Below are positions 1 to 7,865 of a stretch of DNA of 20,008 nucleotides, one piece after another. This stretch comes from JAPKZH01 sp964537875 (GTDB taxonomy: Bacteria; Acidobacteriota; Aminicenantia; Aminicenantales; UBA4085). A model generated the notes under the pieces. That model saw only the letters and a program-made list of their open reading frames with translations. It was not told the DNA's origin and made no database searches. The stretch is taken from contig CAZIDN010000066.1 in the NCBI GenBank assembly GCA_964537875.1, positions 1 through 20,008 on the forward strand, in the 5' to 3' direction. Within the stretch, counting starts at the first letter, position 1. Each line of letters opens with the position of its first letter. Position numbers and translations under genes: made by a program.

Positions 1-211
1 ATGCTGTTGATTTTAGCCCGATTCGGGCACTTTCGCCAAGAGATTTCGCCGGCGGGCCCGGGCTGAACCGGGGACGCAGGGATCCCCGCGGGCTCCGGGT
101 GGGCGACAGCTTGGAAGGTCTAGTTGATCAATTCACGAAAAGGCTAGAGAAGGAAACGCAATAGATAGGCGGCATTTCGCCTGCGATTTATTTCAATAAA
201 TTAAAAAAAAA
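1..211. other. Upstream non-coding stretch with small nested hairpins
   Basis: No convincing gene is seen. A frame opening at base 1 closes at a TGA near 64-66 and could be the tail of a gene lying outside the window, but it is too short to judge. The segment contains GCCCG (16-20) facing CGGGC (24-28). It also contains a nested pair in which CCCGG (57-61) faces CCGGG (95-99) around GGGGA (70-74) and TCCCC (83-87). None is followed by a clear T-run, so I do not call a terminator. From about 180 the base composition turns sharply A+T-rich, leading into the PadR promoter. Confidence 0.35.
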
Positions 212-239
212 TTGACAAATAAAAAATTTCAACTAATTT
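212..239 (+). promoter_or_regulatory. Candidate promoter of the PadR gene
   Basis: A perfect -35 box TTGACA lies at 212-217. After a 16-nt spacer the best -10 candidate is TAATTT at 234-239, which is only a partial match. The surrounding 195-270 region is very A+T-rich compared with the rest of the window. Transcription would start near 246, inside the repeat array described next, so a repressor bound there would block initiation. The -35 call is good; the exact -10 is uncertain. Confidence 0.5.
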
Positions 240-270
240 GATATATATCAAGATATATCTAGTTATATCA
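239..270 (+). promoter_or_regulatory. Probable PadR operator: three TATATC repeats at 10-nt spacing
   Basis: TATATC occurs at 244-249, 254-259 and 264-269, exactly one helical turn apart. The first copy sits in a perfect 12-nt palindrome TGATATATATCA (239-250), the second in a perfect 10-nt palindrome AGATATATCT (251-260), and the third is a degenerate copy in AGTTATATCA (261-270). The array overlaps the expected start of transcription and ends 30 nt before the ATG of a PadR-family repressor. PadR proteins usually repress their own promoters through dyad sites, so autoregulation is the natural reading. Confidence 0.55.
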
Positions 271-300
271 TGAATTGAGTTTTATGGATTGGAGGTCGAC

Positions 301-807
301 ATGTTTTACAGACACAGATATGGATTTTGGCCGAGGGGAGAACGCATGTTTCATAAAGGTGATTTTAAATACCTGATTCTGGACCTTTTAAAAGATAAGC
401 CGAGCCACGGCTACGAAATCATTCGTGATCTGGAAGATCGTTTTCACGGCTTTTACACTCCGAGCCCGGGGGCTGTCTATCCGACACTCCAGTGGCTCGA
501 GGAAACGGGCTACGTGACGTCGGCCCAGCAAGATGGAAAAAAGATCTACACGATCACCGATGAGGGACGCCGTTTTCTTGCTGAAAGGGAGAAAGAAACG
601 GAAGGCATGAAGGACCATATGCACGACTGGTGGGGAGGCTGGCGCCAGGAGGTCCACCAGGACTTGAGAGAGATATGGCAGACATTCGGCGATCTGGGCG
701 GCCTCATCGGCCGGACGGCCCGCCGCTCCGGGGCTGAAAAGCTCCGCCAGGTCCGGGAAATCCTGTCCAATGCCACCAAGGAAATCGAAAGGATCCTGAG
801 ACCCTGA
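301..807 (+). CDS. PadR-family transcriptional regulator
   Basis: This 168-residue protein is a DNA-binding repressor of the PadR type. The winged-helix N-terminal domain shows the family hallmarks PSHGYEI (about 34-40) and SPGAVYPTLQWLEETGYV (55-72), followed by the wing with KKIYTITDEGRRFL (80-93). The C-terminal part (about 95-168) is helical and charged, as in PadR dimerisation arms. It is preceded by an aromatic and Arg-rich tail (1-20) common in this subgroup. I chose ATG 301 because GGAGG at 291-295 sits 5 nt upstream. A TTG at 289 overlaps that ribosome site, and an internal ATG at 346 behind GAGGGGAG is a weaker alternative. It appears monocistronic, with a 183-nt gap to the next gene. 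Its own promoter carries a likely operator. The inducer and other targets cannot be told from sequence. Confidence 0.9.
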   Translation: MFYRHRYGFWPRGERMFHKGDFKYLILDLLKDKPSHGYEIIRDLEDRFHGFYTPSPGAVYPTLQWLEETGYVTSAQQDGKKIYTITDEGRRFLAEREKETEGMKDHMHDWWGGWRQEVHQDLREIWQTFGDLGGLIGRTARRSGAEKLRQVREILSNATKEIERILRP

Positions 808-990
808 AAAAGCCGGCCCTTCGGTCAGTTTTCAAGCCATGCTTTTCCCCTGGATTTCTTGGAGAATTCCCCTAATCTTTCAAGGTGATAAAAAACGGAG
901 AAATTCACCCCTAGAATCATCCAATCCGGCGATTCATTTTCTCGGCTGTGGACGTATCATTGAAAAGGTCGTATCCAGAGGTATTGTTCC

Positions 991-1896
991 ATGCCGAGAA
1001 GGAAGAAGTCTCCGAAAAAAGAGGCTGTTGTCCAGAAAACGGACCTGAAGTCCGTTTCTCGGAAAGCCTCGGAGAAGTCCAAAACTAAAGAAGATCATTC
1101 TCCTTTGATCCTCGTCCTTGAAAAGGAGGATGCGGAAAAAACGCTCGCCAGCCTGATAAAGGCGATGCAGGATCGCCTCCGCACGACCTCCGAGCTCAGA
1201 GTCCAACTGGAGAAATTGGTTGAAACCTTGCTTGACGAGTTTGCAAACGTCCAGGCGCTCTATCAACGCGTTATTGCCCTGGAAAAAGGCATATCGGGGG
1301 ATGCCGCGAGCAGATCCCAGAAAAAGCCTGATGCCGCCACGACCGAAATGGTTGAGCTCGGCGACATGCTGCTTGAGGGAGGCAAAAAAGACCGGATCAA
1401 ACAGGAAATAGAATACCTGCAGACGATCAAACATCTTCTCAAAAGTATGAATAATTTGCCGGATCTATTGGCCGTCGCCTCCAGCCCTCCTCGGCCCGGC
1501 GCCATGGCCGGCCTGGTCAAAGGCAAAAAAAAGATCCTCATTGTCGAGGACGATCCGATCAGCCGGAAGCTGTTGAATCATTTTTTGGAAAAAGAGAATT
1601 ACACGGTCTTGACGGCCGCGAGCGCGGAGGAAGGGTTTCAATCAATCGGCCGGGAAAAACCGGACTTGATCCTGCTGGATATCATGCTTCCTGGAGCCGA
1701 CGGCTTTCAATTTCTTTCCCGCTTGAAAGAAAACGAGTCCGACCCGCCTCTTCCCGTTTTTGTCATCAGTTCGCTGGCTCAGGAATCCGATATCGTCAAA
1801 GCGCTCCAGGCAGGCGCTGCGGACTACATCCTCAAGCCCTTTTCTCCTCAGGTGATCCTGGTGAAAATCAGTCAGCTCTTTAGGTCGAGCCGATGA
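991..1896 (+). CDS. Orphan response-regulator protein with C-terminal receiver domain
   Basis: This 301-residue protein has its receiver domain at the C terminus (about 180-298). The acidic pair D187/D188, the phospho-acceptor D230 in LLLDIMLP, S260 and K282 in LKPF are all present, so it should be phosphorylatable. Residues 1-37 are Lys-rich and likely disordered. Residues 40-160 look helical, possibly coiled coil, and match no output domain I recognise. No DNA-binding, GGDEF, EAL or PilZ domain is present, and no histidine kinase lies in the window. ATG 991 is preceded by AGAGG at 977-981. Its stop overlaps the next start by 4 nt (ATGA), so it is translationally coupled to the HEAT, glycosyltransferase and YaiO genes. 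A protein-protein phospho-switch acting on that machinery is the likely role, which is inference. Confidence 0.88.
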   Translation: MPRRKKSPKKEAVVQKTDLKSVSRKASEKSKTKEDHSPLILVLEKEDAEKTLASLIKAMQDRLRTTSELRVQLEKLVETLLDEFANVQALYQRVIALEKGISGDAASRSQKKPDAATTEMVELGDMLLEGGKKDRIKQEIEYLQTIKHLLKSMNNLPDLLAVASSPPRPGAMAGLVKGKKKILIVEDDPISRKLLNHFLEKENYTVLTAASAEEGFQSIGREKPDLILLDIMLPGADGFQFLSRLKENESDPPLPVFVISSLAQESDIVKALQAGAADYILKPFSPQVILVKISQLFRSSR

Positions 1897-2960
1897 GCCA
1901 CTTCGTCATTATCATCCGCGCCAGCGTCTACGTTTTGATTTTCTTCGCTCTGCTCATTCTTCTTTACATCGTTCTCAGAAGGATCTATCAGCAGGTCAAT
2001 AACAAACGGTTCAACCTGAGGTATGTCCGGATCGAAGGAGAACTCTTGAACGTCCTCTCGACTCCCGGCCCGGAATCCGCCGTCCGGTTGGCCGAAGAAT
2101 ACAAGCGATTTCCCGATGTGTTGACCAAGCTTCTGCTCGATTACGCCAAGCTTCTTAGCGGACCGGAGAGAGAGCAACTGAAAATCATATTCCGAATCGC
2201 GCTTGAGAAAAAGTCCTTGAGAGACCTCAGGTCAAGACGAACGATAAGGCGGCTGAGAGCCACGCGTTTGCTCGGCTTCTTCATCGATCCTCTCAAAATG
2301 GGTTCTATGCTCAAGCTTCTGGAGGATAAGCCCATTGTCAGGCTGGCGGCTGTTCAGGCGATTTCACAGCTTTCCACCCCGGAAACGCTGGGCCTTGTTT
2401 TTCAGGCCTTCGAATCCGATTTGTGCTCGAACATTCATTCCTATATAAGTATCATTCTCAGCCTGGGCGCCAAGGCCGAGGTCAATATCCACGAGGCTCT
2501 TAAAAAACCTATTTCACAGGAAAAAATCGCCCTCCTGATCGAATTGGTGGGCGCCATTCCGCTTCGCTCCCTGTACCTGGATATTCTCTCGTTCGCCGAT
2601 CATCCGGAAAAGGAGGTTCGGATCAAGGTCGCCCGGGCGTTGGGAGGCCTGTCGATCCCGGATTCCGTCCCGGTTTTGATCCGCTTGGCCTCCGATACAG
2701 CCTGGGAGGTCCAAGCCCAGGCCGTCAAAGGTTTGGGCAGACTCAAAAGCCCGGAAGCCCTGGATATTCTCACCGAGGCCTTTTTTTCCAAGAATTGGCA
2801 TGTTCGTTTCAATGCTCGGAGCGGGCTCATGAGCCTGGGCGAGGCGGGAGTCAAGAGGCTGGAAGAGATCTCCCAACAAACCCGCGATTCCTACGCGGCG
2901 GCCATGGCCGCCATGGCCCTTCATGATCTTTATCTTTCTTGCGAGCAGATGAATCCATGA
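1893..2960 (+). CDS. Membrane-anchored HEAT-repeat protein
   Basis: This 355-residue protein has a single N-terminal membrane helix (about 6-28) followed by a basic stretch, which predicts a cytoplasmic body anchored in the inner membrane. The rest is all-helical. HEAT/PBS-lyase-like repeats are clearest at about 145-172 and 237-325, with the recurring pattern D-x-x-x-x-VR-x-x-A-x-x-AL-x-x-L and two neighbouring units around VRIKVARALGGL and VQAQAVKGLGRL. Such repeats form a curved scaffold for protein binding and have no enzymatic signature. It overlaps the upstream receiver gene and the downstream glycosyltransferase gene by 4 nt each. I infer that it couples the receiver protein to the membrane synthase. 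No specific family name can be assigned from sequence alone. Confidence 0.85.
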   Translation: MSHFVIIIRASVYVLIFFALLILLYIVLRRIYQQVNNKRFNLRYVRIEGELLNVLSTPGPESAVRLAEEYKRFPDVLTKLLLDYAKLLSGPEREQLKIIFRIALEKKSLRDLRSRRTIRRLRATRLLGFFIDPLKMGSMLKLLEDKPIVRLAAVQAISQLSTPETLGLVFQAFESDLCSNIHSYISIILSLGAKAEVNIHEALKKPISQEKIALLIELVGAIPLRSLYLDILSFADHPEKEVRIKVARALGGLSIPDSVPVLIRLASDTAWEVQAQAVKGLGRLKSPEALDILTEAFFSKNWHVRFNARSGLMSLGEAGVKRLEEISQQTRDSYAAAMAAMALHDLYLSCEQMNP

Positions 2961-4381
2961 TCGGCCTTTTGATTGTCCTCTTTCAAATTTTTTCCTACTT
3001 GGTGTTGATTTATTTTCTCCTCCTCAATGGATTTTATCTTTTTTTTATCATCCTGAGTTTTTTCGGGATTTCCCGCTATCGACATCGAACGGAATATGTC
3101 CGGATGGAAGAGATCTTCTTATCCCCCTTGGCCAAGCCCATCTCCATTATCGCTCCCGCCCACAATGAGGAAAACAGCATCGTCGAAAGCGTCCGGAACT
3201 TGCTGTCTCTGGAATACCCTCAATACGAGGTCATCGTGGTTAACGACGGGTCGACGGATTCTACGCTGAAGAAGCTCATCGAAGCGTTCGGCCTCAAAAA
3301 AACGCAGTGGATCTTTCGGAAAGTCGTCGACCATAAGCCTGTCCGCGGCATTTATGTCTGCCCGGCGAACCCCAAACTGATCGTAGTCGACAAGCTAAAC
3401 GGGAAGAAAGCCGATGCCATAAATGCCGGGCTGAATATTGCCCATTACCCTTTGTTCTGCGCTGTGGACAGCGATTGCCTCATCGACCGCGACTGCCTCC
3501 TGAAAGTCGTCCGTCCATTTCTCGAGGATCCCGAACGGACCGCGGGGGTGGGCGGGATCGTCCGCTTGATCAACGGCTGCACGGTCAAATCCGGTCAGGT
3601 CACAAGGATCCGACTGCCACGGAATATTCTTGCGCGCTTCCAGACTCTGGAATATTTTCGCGCCTTTTTGGCAGGACGAATCGGCATGAGCCTCGTCAAG
3701 AGCAACTTGATCATCTCGGGCGCCTTCGGCGTTTTCCGAAAAGATCTTATCCTAAAATGCGGAGGCTATCGTCCGGCGTCCATCGGCGAGGATTTGGATC
3801 TCGTTGTCCGCCTGCGTAAATACCTGCATGACCATAAGATCCCCTATAGCATTCATTTCCTTCCCGATCCCATCTGCTGGACCGAGGTTCCGGAGACCCT
3901 CAAAACCTTGGGGAGGCAGCGGAATCGGTGGCATCGGGGCCTGATCGAGGCGTTCTATCACAGCCGGAGGATGATCTTCAATCCCCGATACGGAGTGACC
4001 GGGCTGTTCGCCATGCCTTTTTACTCGATCTTTGAGCTTCTTGGCCCCCTCATCGAGCTTCTGGGCTATGCGATCTTTGTTCTTTGCCTGTTCCTCAACT
4101 TGGTCAATTATCCTTTTGCCTTCATTTTTTTTCTTCTTTCCGTCGCCCTGGGAACACTATTGTCTGTTGCCGCCCTCCTGATTGAAGAATTTTCGCTGCG
4201 ACGGTTTCCCCGGACATCCGATATTCTTCTGATGGCCTTTTATTGTATTCTAGAAAATATTTTCTATCGCCAATATCTGGCCTTCGTCCGGGGCAAAGCC
4301 TTTATCGACTTTTTTCGAGGGAAAAGTGAGTGGGGGGCCATGGATAAGAAAGGATTTTCTGAGGAGATTCCATGCCCATGA
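2957..4381 (+). CDS. Processive family-2 glycosyltransferase (BcsA/PgaC/YaiP-like membrane synthase)
   Basis: This 474-residue inner-membrane enzyme is predicted to polymerise a sugar-nucleotide donor into a polysaccharide. The N-terminal hydrophobic block (about 3-37) leads into a GT-A catalytic domain. It shows NDG at 96-98, the metal-binding DSD at 171-173, the catalytic-base GED at 277-279 and the processivity motif QRNRW at 321-325. Several membrane helices follow at about 345-440. The full D, DxD, D, QxxRW set is that of cellulose or poly-GlcNAc synthase relatives. No PilZ domain is present, so c-di-GMP control through this chain is not expected. I place the start at ATG 2957, which overlaps the HEAT-gene stop as ATGA; a TTG at 2939 is less likely. 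The polymer made is unknown. Confidence 0.9.
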   Translation: MIGLLIVLFQIFSYLVLIYFLLLNGFYLFFIILSFFGISRYRHRTEYVRMEEIFLSPLAKPISIIAPAHNEENSIVESVRNLLSLEYPQYEVIVVNDGSTDSTLKKLIEAFGLKKTQWIFRKVVDHKPVRGIYVCPANPKLIVVDKLNGKKADAINAGLNIAHYPLFCAVDSDCLIDRDCLLKVVRPFLEDPERTAGVGGIVRLINGCTVKSGQVTRIRLPRNILARFQTLEYFRAFLAGRIGMSLVKSNLIISGAFGVFRKDLILKCGGYRPASIGEDLDLVVRLRKYLHDHKIPYSIHFLPDPICWTEVPETLKTLGRQRNRWHRGLIEAFYHSRRMIFNPRYGVTGLFAMPFYSIFELLGPLIELLGYAIFVLCLFLNLVNYPFAFIFFLLSVALGTLLSVAALLIEEFSLRRFPRTSDILLMAFYCILENIFYRQYLAFVRGKAFIDFFRGKSEWGAMDKKGFSEEIPCP

Positions 4382-5706
4382 GAAAGCGCCCTTGTCTTGT
4401 TCTGTGGATATGTCTCTGCCTCCTGGCCATCGGGGCGAGAGGCCAAGCAGGCGCGGACCGGGCTGCCGCTCTGAAAAAGGCCTCGGCCTCTCTTCAATCC
4501 CAAAGCTTTGCCGAAGCCATAAAAATATGTCGGGAACAGCTTTCATCGACACCGGACGATTATGAACTCAATTTTCTCCTGGCTCGGGCTTACTCGTATT
4601 CGGGCGATTGGGAAAAGGCTCAGCAGACTGTGGATAAGCTTCTGGCCAACGATCCTGAGAACACCGATGTCCTCTTGCTGGGAGCCCGCCTGAAATTCTG
4701 GAGGAATGATCGTCGGGGCGCCGAGGAAGGCTATGGCCGTGTCCTGCGGCTGAGGCCGGGTGACGCCGAGGCGCTGATGGGGATGGCCGAGGTGGCGGCC
4801 CTCGAAGGACGCTCCGACGATGCGCTCGGCATCTATGAGAAAATCATCCAACTCCATCCCGACTTCCCAGAGGGCTATTTCAAGCTGGGGCGGCTTTATC
4901 AAGGACGGGGGGATTATCAGAAGGCCAGGGAGAATTTCCAGATGGCCGCCAGCCTTGATCCGGCGAACGCGGATTTCCGAAATGTTTTAAGCGCGGCCAG
5001 CGCCCGACTTCCCAAACGCTATGAACTCCGGTATCAAACCATGATCGAGAGTTTCAACGACGGTAGGAAGGATTACCTCAGCCAGCAGCTGGTTTTTCAA
5101 TTCGAGCTGCCCAGAAAAATCGGCCCTCTCCTCTTGAAATACAATCACACCCGGCGATTCCAGGAAGGCGATTCGCAGGTTGGTCTGGAATTCTATCCCA
5201 AGCTTGGGTCGAAAGCCTACGGCTATTTCGATTTCGGGTATTCCTCTCAAGCCCTTCATTATCCCCGGTCGTCCTATCTCTTCGAGCTCTATCAAGGTCT
5301 TCTCACTTCAGCCGAGCTCTCCTTCGGGTATCGGCGCCTGAATTTTCCCGCCGAGTCGCTTTCTCTCTTCATGGGCTCGTTCGCCACCTACTTCGGCAAT
5401 TATTATGCCGTCTGGCGTTGGTATTATAAGCCGGGCGAAGAAACCCGCGCCCTGTCCTGGTTTGCCCAGTTGAGACGATATTTTGCCGACCAAAATTTCA
5501 TCTATCTGGGCTATGGCCGGGGGTCTCGGCCCTTCGATATCGTTATGGTTCAAGACCTGTTGGTCCACGACTCCTGGATCTTTCTTTCGGGCCTGGTCTG
5601 GTATCTCTGGGACAAGGTCAGGCTGGAACTTCATTTTTCCAGAATCGAGGATGCCAACGGCCCGCGGCGAGATACCTTTTTTGCCACCACCGGCTATCGA
5701 TGGTGA
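4372..5706 (+). CDS. YaiO-like outer-membrane protein: TPR domain plus beta-barrel
   Basis: This 444-residue exported protein has a signal peptide at about 1-25, with the charged MPMRKR start followed by a hydrophobic run to GARGQA. Around five TPR-like helical repeats follow at about 31-205, for example ALGIYEKIIQLHPDFPEGYF. The C-terminal half (about 216-444) is rich in alternating aromatic strands and ends in YRW, typical of an outer-membrane barrel recognised by the Bam machinery. The layout matches YaiO-type proteins and resembles the TPR-plus-porin design of PgaA/BcsC export proteins, but with a smaller barrel. GAGGAG at 4361-4366 supports ATG 4372, which overlaps the synthase gene by 10 nt; ATG 4378 is an alternative. 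Its place after a processive synthase suggests a polymer exit pore or periplasmic guide. Confidence 0.87.
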   Translation: MPMRKRPCLVLWICLCLLAIGARGQAGADRAAALKKASASLQSQSFAEAIKICREQLSSTPDDYELNFLLARAYSYSGDWEKAQQTVDKLLANDPENTDVLLLGARLKFWRNDRRGAEEGYGRVLRLRPGDAEALMGMAEVAALEGRSDDALGIYEKIIQLHPDFPEGYFKLGRLYQGRGDYQKARENFQMAASLDPANADFRNVLSAASARLPKRYELRYQTMIESFNDGRKDYLSQQLVFQFELPRKIGPLLLKYNHTRRFQEGDSQVGLEFYPKLGSKAYGYFDFGYSSQALHYPRSSYLFELYQGLLTSAELSFGYRRLNFPAESLSLFMGSFATYFGNYYAVWRWYYKPGEETRALSWFAQLRRYFADQNFIYLGYGRGSRPFDIVMVQDLLVHDSWIFLSGLVWYLWDKVRLELHFSRIEDANGPRRDTFFATTGYRW

Positions 5707-5714
5707 AGAAAAGG

Positions 5715-5744
5715 GCCGGGCGCCGGCATTGACCGTCCTTTTTT
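5715..5744 (+). terminator. Weak terminator-like hairpin after the YaiO gene
   Basis: A perfect 5-bp stem, GCCGG (5715-5719) and CCGGC (5723-5727) with a 3-nt loop, begins 8 nt after the stop codon. A run of six T follows at 5739-5744, but 11 nt beyond the stem, which is farther than in a standard intrinsic terminator. The T-run also lies in the spacer of the next promoter candidate. It may only weaken read-through. Confidence 0.3.
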
Positions 5745-5757
5745 CCTGTGTTACAAA
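5729..5757 (+). promoter_or_regulatory. Candidate promoter for the metallophosphoesterase operon
   Basis: TTGACC (5729-5734) is followed by a 17-nt spacer and TACAAA (5752-5757), with an extended -10 TG at 5749-5750. The predicted start of transcription is about 5764, only some 5 nt before the ATG at 5769. No Shine-Dalgarno sequence lies before that ATG, so a leaderless or near-leaderless mRNA is implied. Confidence 0.45.
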
Positions 5758-5768
5758 TAAACACCACC

Positions 5769-6698
5769 ATGAACCGCCGGCGCTTTCTGGACGCTTTTGC
5801 GATTTTCGCCACAGGTCTTGCCGTCGTCCTGCTCGCCTCCTGCGTCCCGCTCCGGATTTCTCCGCCGGGTGAAAAACCGGCACGCCTTCGCTTCGGCATC
5901 ATCACCGACCTCCACTATGCCGATATCGATCCCAGCGGCGCCCGCTCCTACCGGGAATCTCTGGTTAAACTCGAAGAATGCATCCGAGTCATGAATGACC
6001 AAAAGGCCGATTTCTTAGTGGAGCTCGGCGATTTCAAAGACCAGGACAAGGTCAACCCGGCGGAGGGCAAAACGCTGTCCTACCTGAAGCGGATCGAGGA
6101 CGTTTTTCAAAAATTTAACGGTCCCCGCTACCATGTCCTCGGCAACCACGATATGGACAGCCTCTCCAAAGCCCAGTTTTTAAAGGCGGCTAGAAATTCC
6201 GGCATCCCTCCGGACCAAAGCTATTATTCCTTCGGCGTCAAAGGCGTCCGCTTCATCGTCCTGGACGCCGATTTCCGCTCTGACGGCACTTCCTATGACC
6301 ACGGCCATTTCGCCTGGGAAGACGCCAACATCCCGGTTGCGGAGCTTAATTGGCTGAAGCAGGAATTGGCATCTTCGTCAAAGCCGGCGATGATCTTCGT
6401 CCATCATCAGCTGGACGGGGAAGGCGCTTACTATGTCAAGAACGCGGCCGAGGTCCGGCGGGCGCTGGAAAGTTCGGGCAGAGTTTTGGCCGTGATCCAG
6501 GGTCACCGGCACGAGGGCCAGCTGAGCATCATGAACCATATTCCATTTTACACCCTGAAGGCCGCCGTGGAGGGGAGCGGGGCCGGCAACAACAGCTACG
6601 CTCTGGTCGAGATCGATCGCGACTTTAATATCACCATCACCGGTTTCCGCAAGGCCGTGAGTGTAAGGCTTCCGAAATATTCCGGGAGGGGGAAATAG
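5769..6698 (+). CDS. Exported calcineurin-like metallophosphoesterase, Tat-type lipoprotein
   Basis: This 309-residue phosphoesterase carries the whole dinuclear-metal set: D47-x-H49, G87-D88, G125-N-H-D128, H212-H213 and G245-H-R-H248. The spacing and sequence look closest to Mn-dependent ADP-ribose/CDP-alcohol diphosphatase-like enzymes, which cleave nucleotide diphosphate linkages. That substrate assignment is tentative. The N terminus has an arginine cluster with RRRFL (3-7), a hydrophobic stretch and a lipobox LASC (22-25), so it may be exported folded by the Tat system and lipid-anchored at C25. A GTG at 5748 would extend the frame but would place residues ahead of the signal sequence. 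No ribosome site is visible; see the preceding promoter. It lies 51 nt upstream of the first URO-D gene and probably shares its transcript. Confidence 0.87.
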   Translation: MNRRRFLDAFAIFATGLAVVLLASCVPLRISPPGEKPARLRFGIITDLHYADIDPSGARSYRESLVKLEECIRVMNDQKADFLVELGDFKDQDKVNPAEGKTLSYLKRIEDVFQKFNGPRYHVLGNHDMDSLSKAQFLKAARNSGIPPDQSYYSFGVKGVRFIVLDADFRSDGTSYDHGHFAWEDANIPVAELNWLKQELASSSKPAMIFVHHQLDGEGAYYVKNAAEVRRALESSGRVLAVIQGHRHEGQLSIMNHIPFYTLKAAVEGSGAGNNSYALVEIDRDFNITITGFRKAVSVRLPKYSGRGK

Positions 6699-6749
6699 CC
6701 GTGTTTATCGGGATCCGGTTTCTGTGGCCAGGATGAAGAGGACGGGACG

Positions 6750-7865
6750 ATGACGCCGCGGGAACGAGCGCTTGCGGTATTAAGCGGCCGGCGGCCGGAT
6801 GCCGTTCCCTGGTTCGGGGATCTGGATTATTGGGCGACTTCGCTCATCAGCCGGGGGTTGAAGCCGGCCGACTTCAAGACGAGCGATTCCTATATTCAGT
6901 GGCACCGGGAACTGGGCGTGGGGTTCTATCTGCAGGGATATTTTCCGTTCACGACCATCATCGAAAACTGCGATGTCAAAGAATGGCGGAACGGGTATGA
7001 CCGGATCCGGCAGATCGAGACTCCGCAAGGGATCTTGCGTGAGCGCTGGCGGTGGCTGCCGGACTCTTTCGCGGAAGCTCCCGCCGAACGTTTGGTGAAA
7101 TCCGCCGTGGACCTTCCGGCCTATCGATATCTGCACCAGAATATCCGCTACGAGCCGGATTACGATTTTGCCGACAAGCGGCGCCGCCAGGTCGGCGAGA
7201 TGGGAATCGTGCTGGGCTATCTCCCGAAGAGCCCCTTCATGCAGATGGTCGCTCTGGATGCGGGGATCATGGCCGTGACCGAGATGTCCGCCGACGCGGC
7301 TGACGAACTCGATGAGACCATCGCCGCTGTGAGACGCTCGCACGATCGAGCCGCCGCCGTCGCCGTCAACAGCCCGGCCGAGGTTCTCATGATCCCCGAG
7401 AACCTTTCTTCCGAAGTCGTCGGACGACGCTTTTATGAAAAATATATGCGCGCTTATCATGAGACTTGGACCCGAGAGATCGGCCGGGCCGAGAAATATT
7501 CCTGTGTCCATCTCGACGGAACGCTCAGAGGCCTGCTGGCCGAGGTGTGCTCGGCGGGATTTACGTTCATCGAGGCTATGACTCCGGCGCCCGTCGGAGA
7601 TTTGGAGGTAGGGGAGTGGGCCGCTTGGAGCGGGCATTCCAAGACCATTTTTTGGGGCGGCCTGCCCGGGATTTATTTCACGGACAAAGTCAGGGATGCC
7701 GAATTTGACCGACATGTGATCGGCGTCCTCCGGGTCATGCGCCGGGAGCCGCGATACGTGCTCGGCGTCGCCGACCAGGTCCCCCCGGATGGGCTCGAAT
7801 ATCGCGTGAAGCGCGTCGGCCGGCTCGTCGAAGAATATGGCACGGTTGAAATAGGTGAACCATGA
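6750..7865 (+). CDS. URO-D-superfamily protein lacking the zinc cysteines
   Basis: This 371-residue TIM-barrel protein of the uroporphyrinogen-decarboxylase/MtaA-like superfamily is recognisable from the N-terminal signature TPRERALAVLSGRRPDAVPW (2-21). Its barrel strands end in VHLDGT (253-258), FIEAMTPAP (273-281) and WGGLPG (302-307). Corrinoid-methyltransferase members bind zinc through a His-x-Cys and a later Cys. Here the His is kept (H254), but the following position is Asp (D256) and the CGCID segment is replaced by WGGLPG, so zinc-dependent methyl transfer is unlikely. It is clearly not HemE in context, as no other haem gene is near. It starts at ATG 6750 behind a purine-rich site and overlaps the symporter by 4 nt. 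The substrate is unknown, and the coupling suggests it acts on whatever the transporter imports. Confidence 0.8.
   Translation: MTPRERALAVLSGRRPDAVPWFGDLDYWATSLISRGLKPADFKTSDSYIQWHRELGVGFYLQGYFPFTTIIENCDVKEWRNGYDRIRQIETPQGILRERWRWLPDSFAEAPAERLVKSAVDLPAYRYLHQNIRYEPDYDFADKRRRQVGEMGIVLGYLPKSPFMQMVALDAGIMAVTEMSADAADELDETIAAVRRSHDRAAAVAVNSPAEVLMIPENLSSEVVGRRFYEKYMRAYHETWTREIGRAEKYSCVHLDGTLRGLLAEVCSAGFTFIEAMTPAPVGDLEVGEWAAWSGHSKTIFWGGLPGIYFTDKVRDAEFDRHVIGVLRVMRREPRYVLGVADQVPPDGLEYRVKRVGRLVEEYGTVEIGEP

Noticed and set aside
800..836. Terminator after the PadR gene
   Set aside because: Only short, bulged pairing (GACC with GGTC) and four T follow; this is too weak to call.
6750..7865. Haem-biosynthetic HemE
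   Set aside because: There is no other tetrapyrrole gene nearby. The protein is coupled to a symporter and belongs by sequence feel to the MtaA-like side of the superfamily, as does the 12068 protein.
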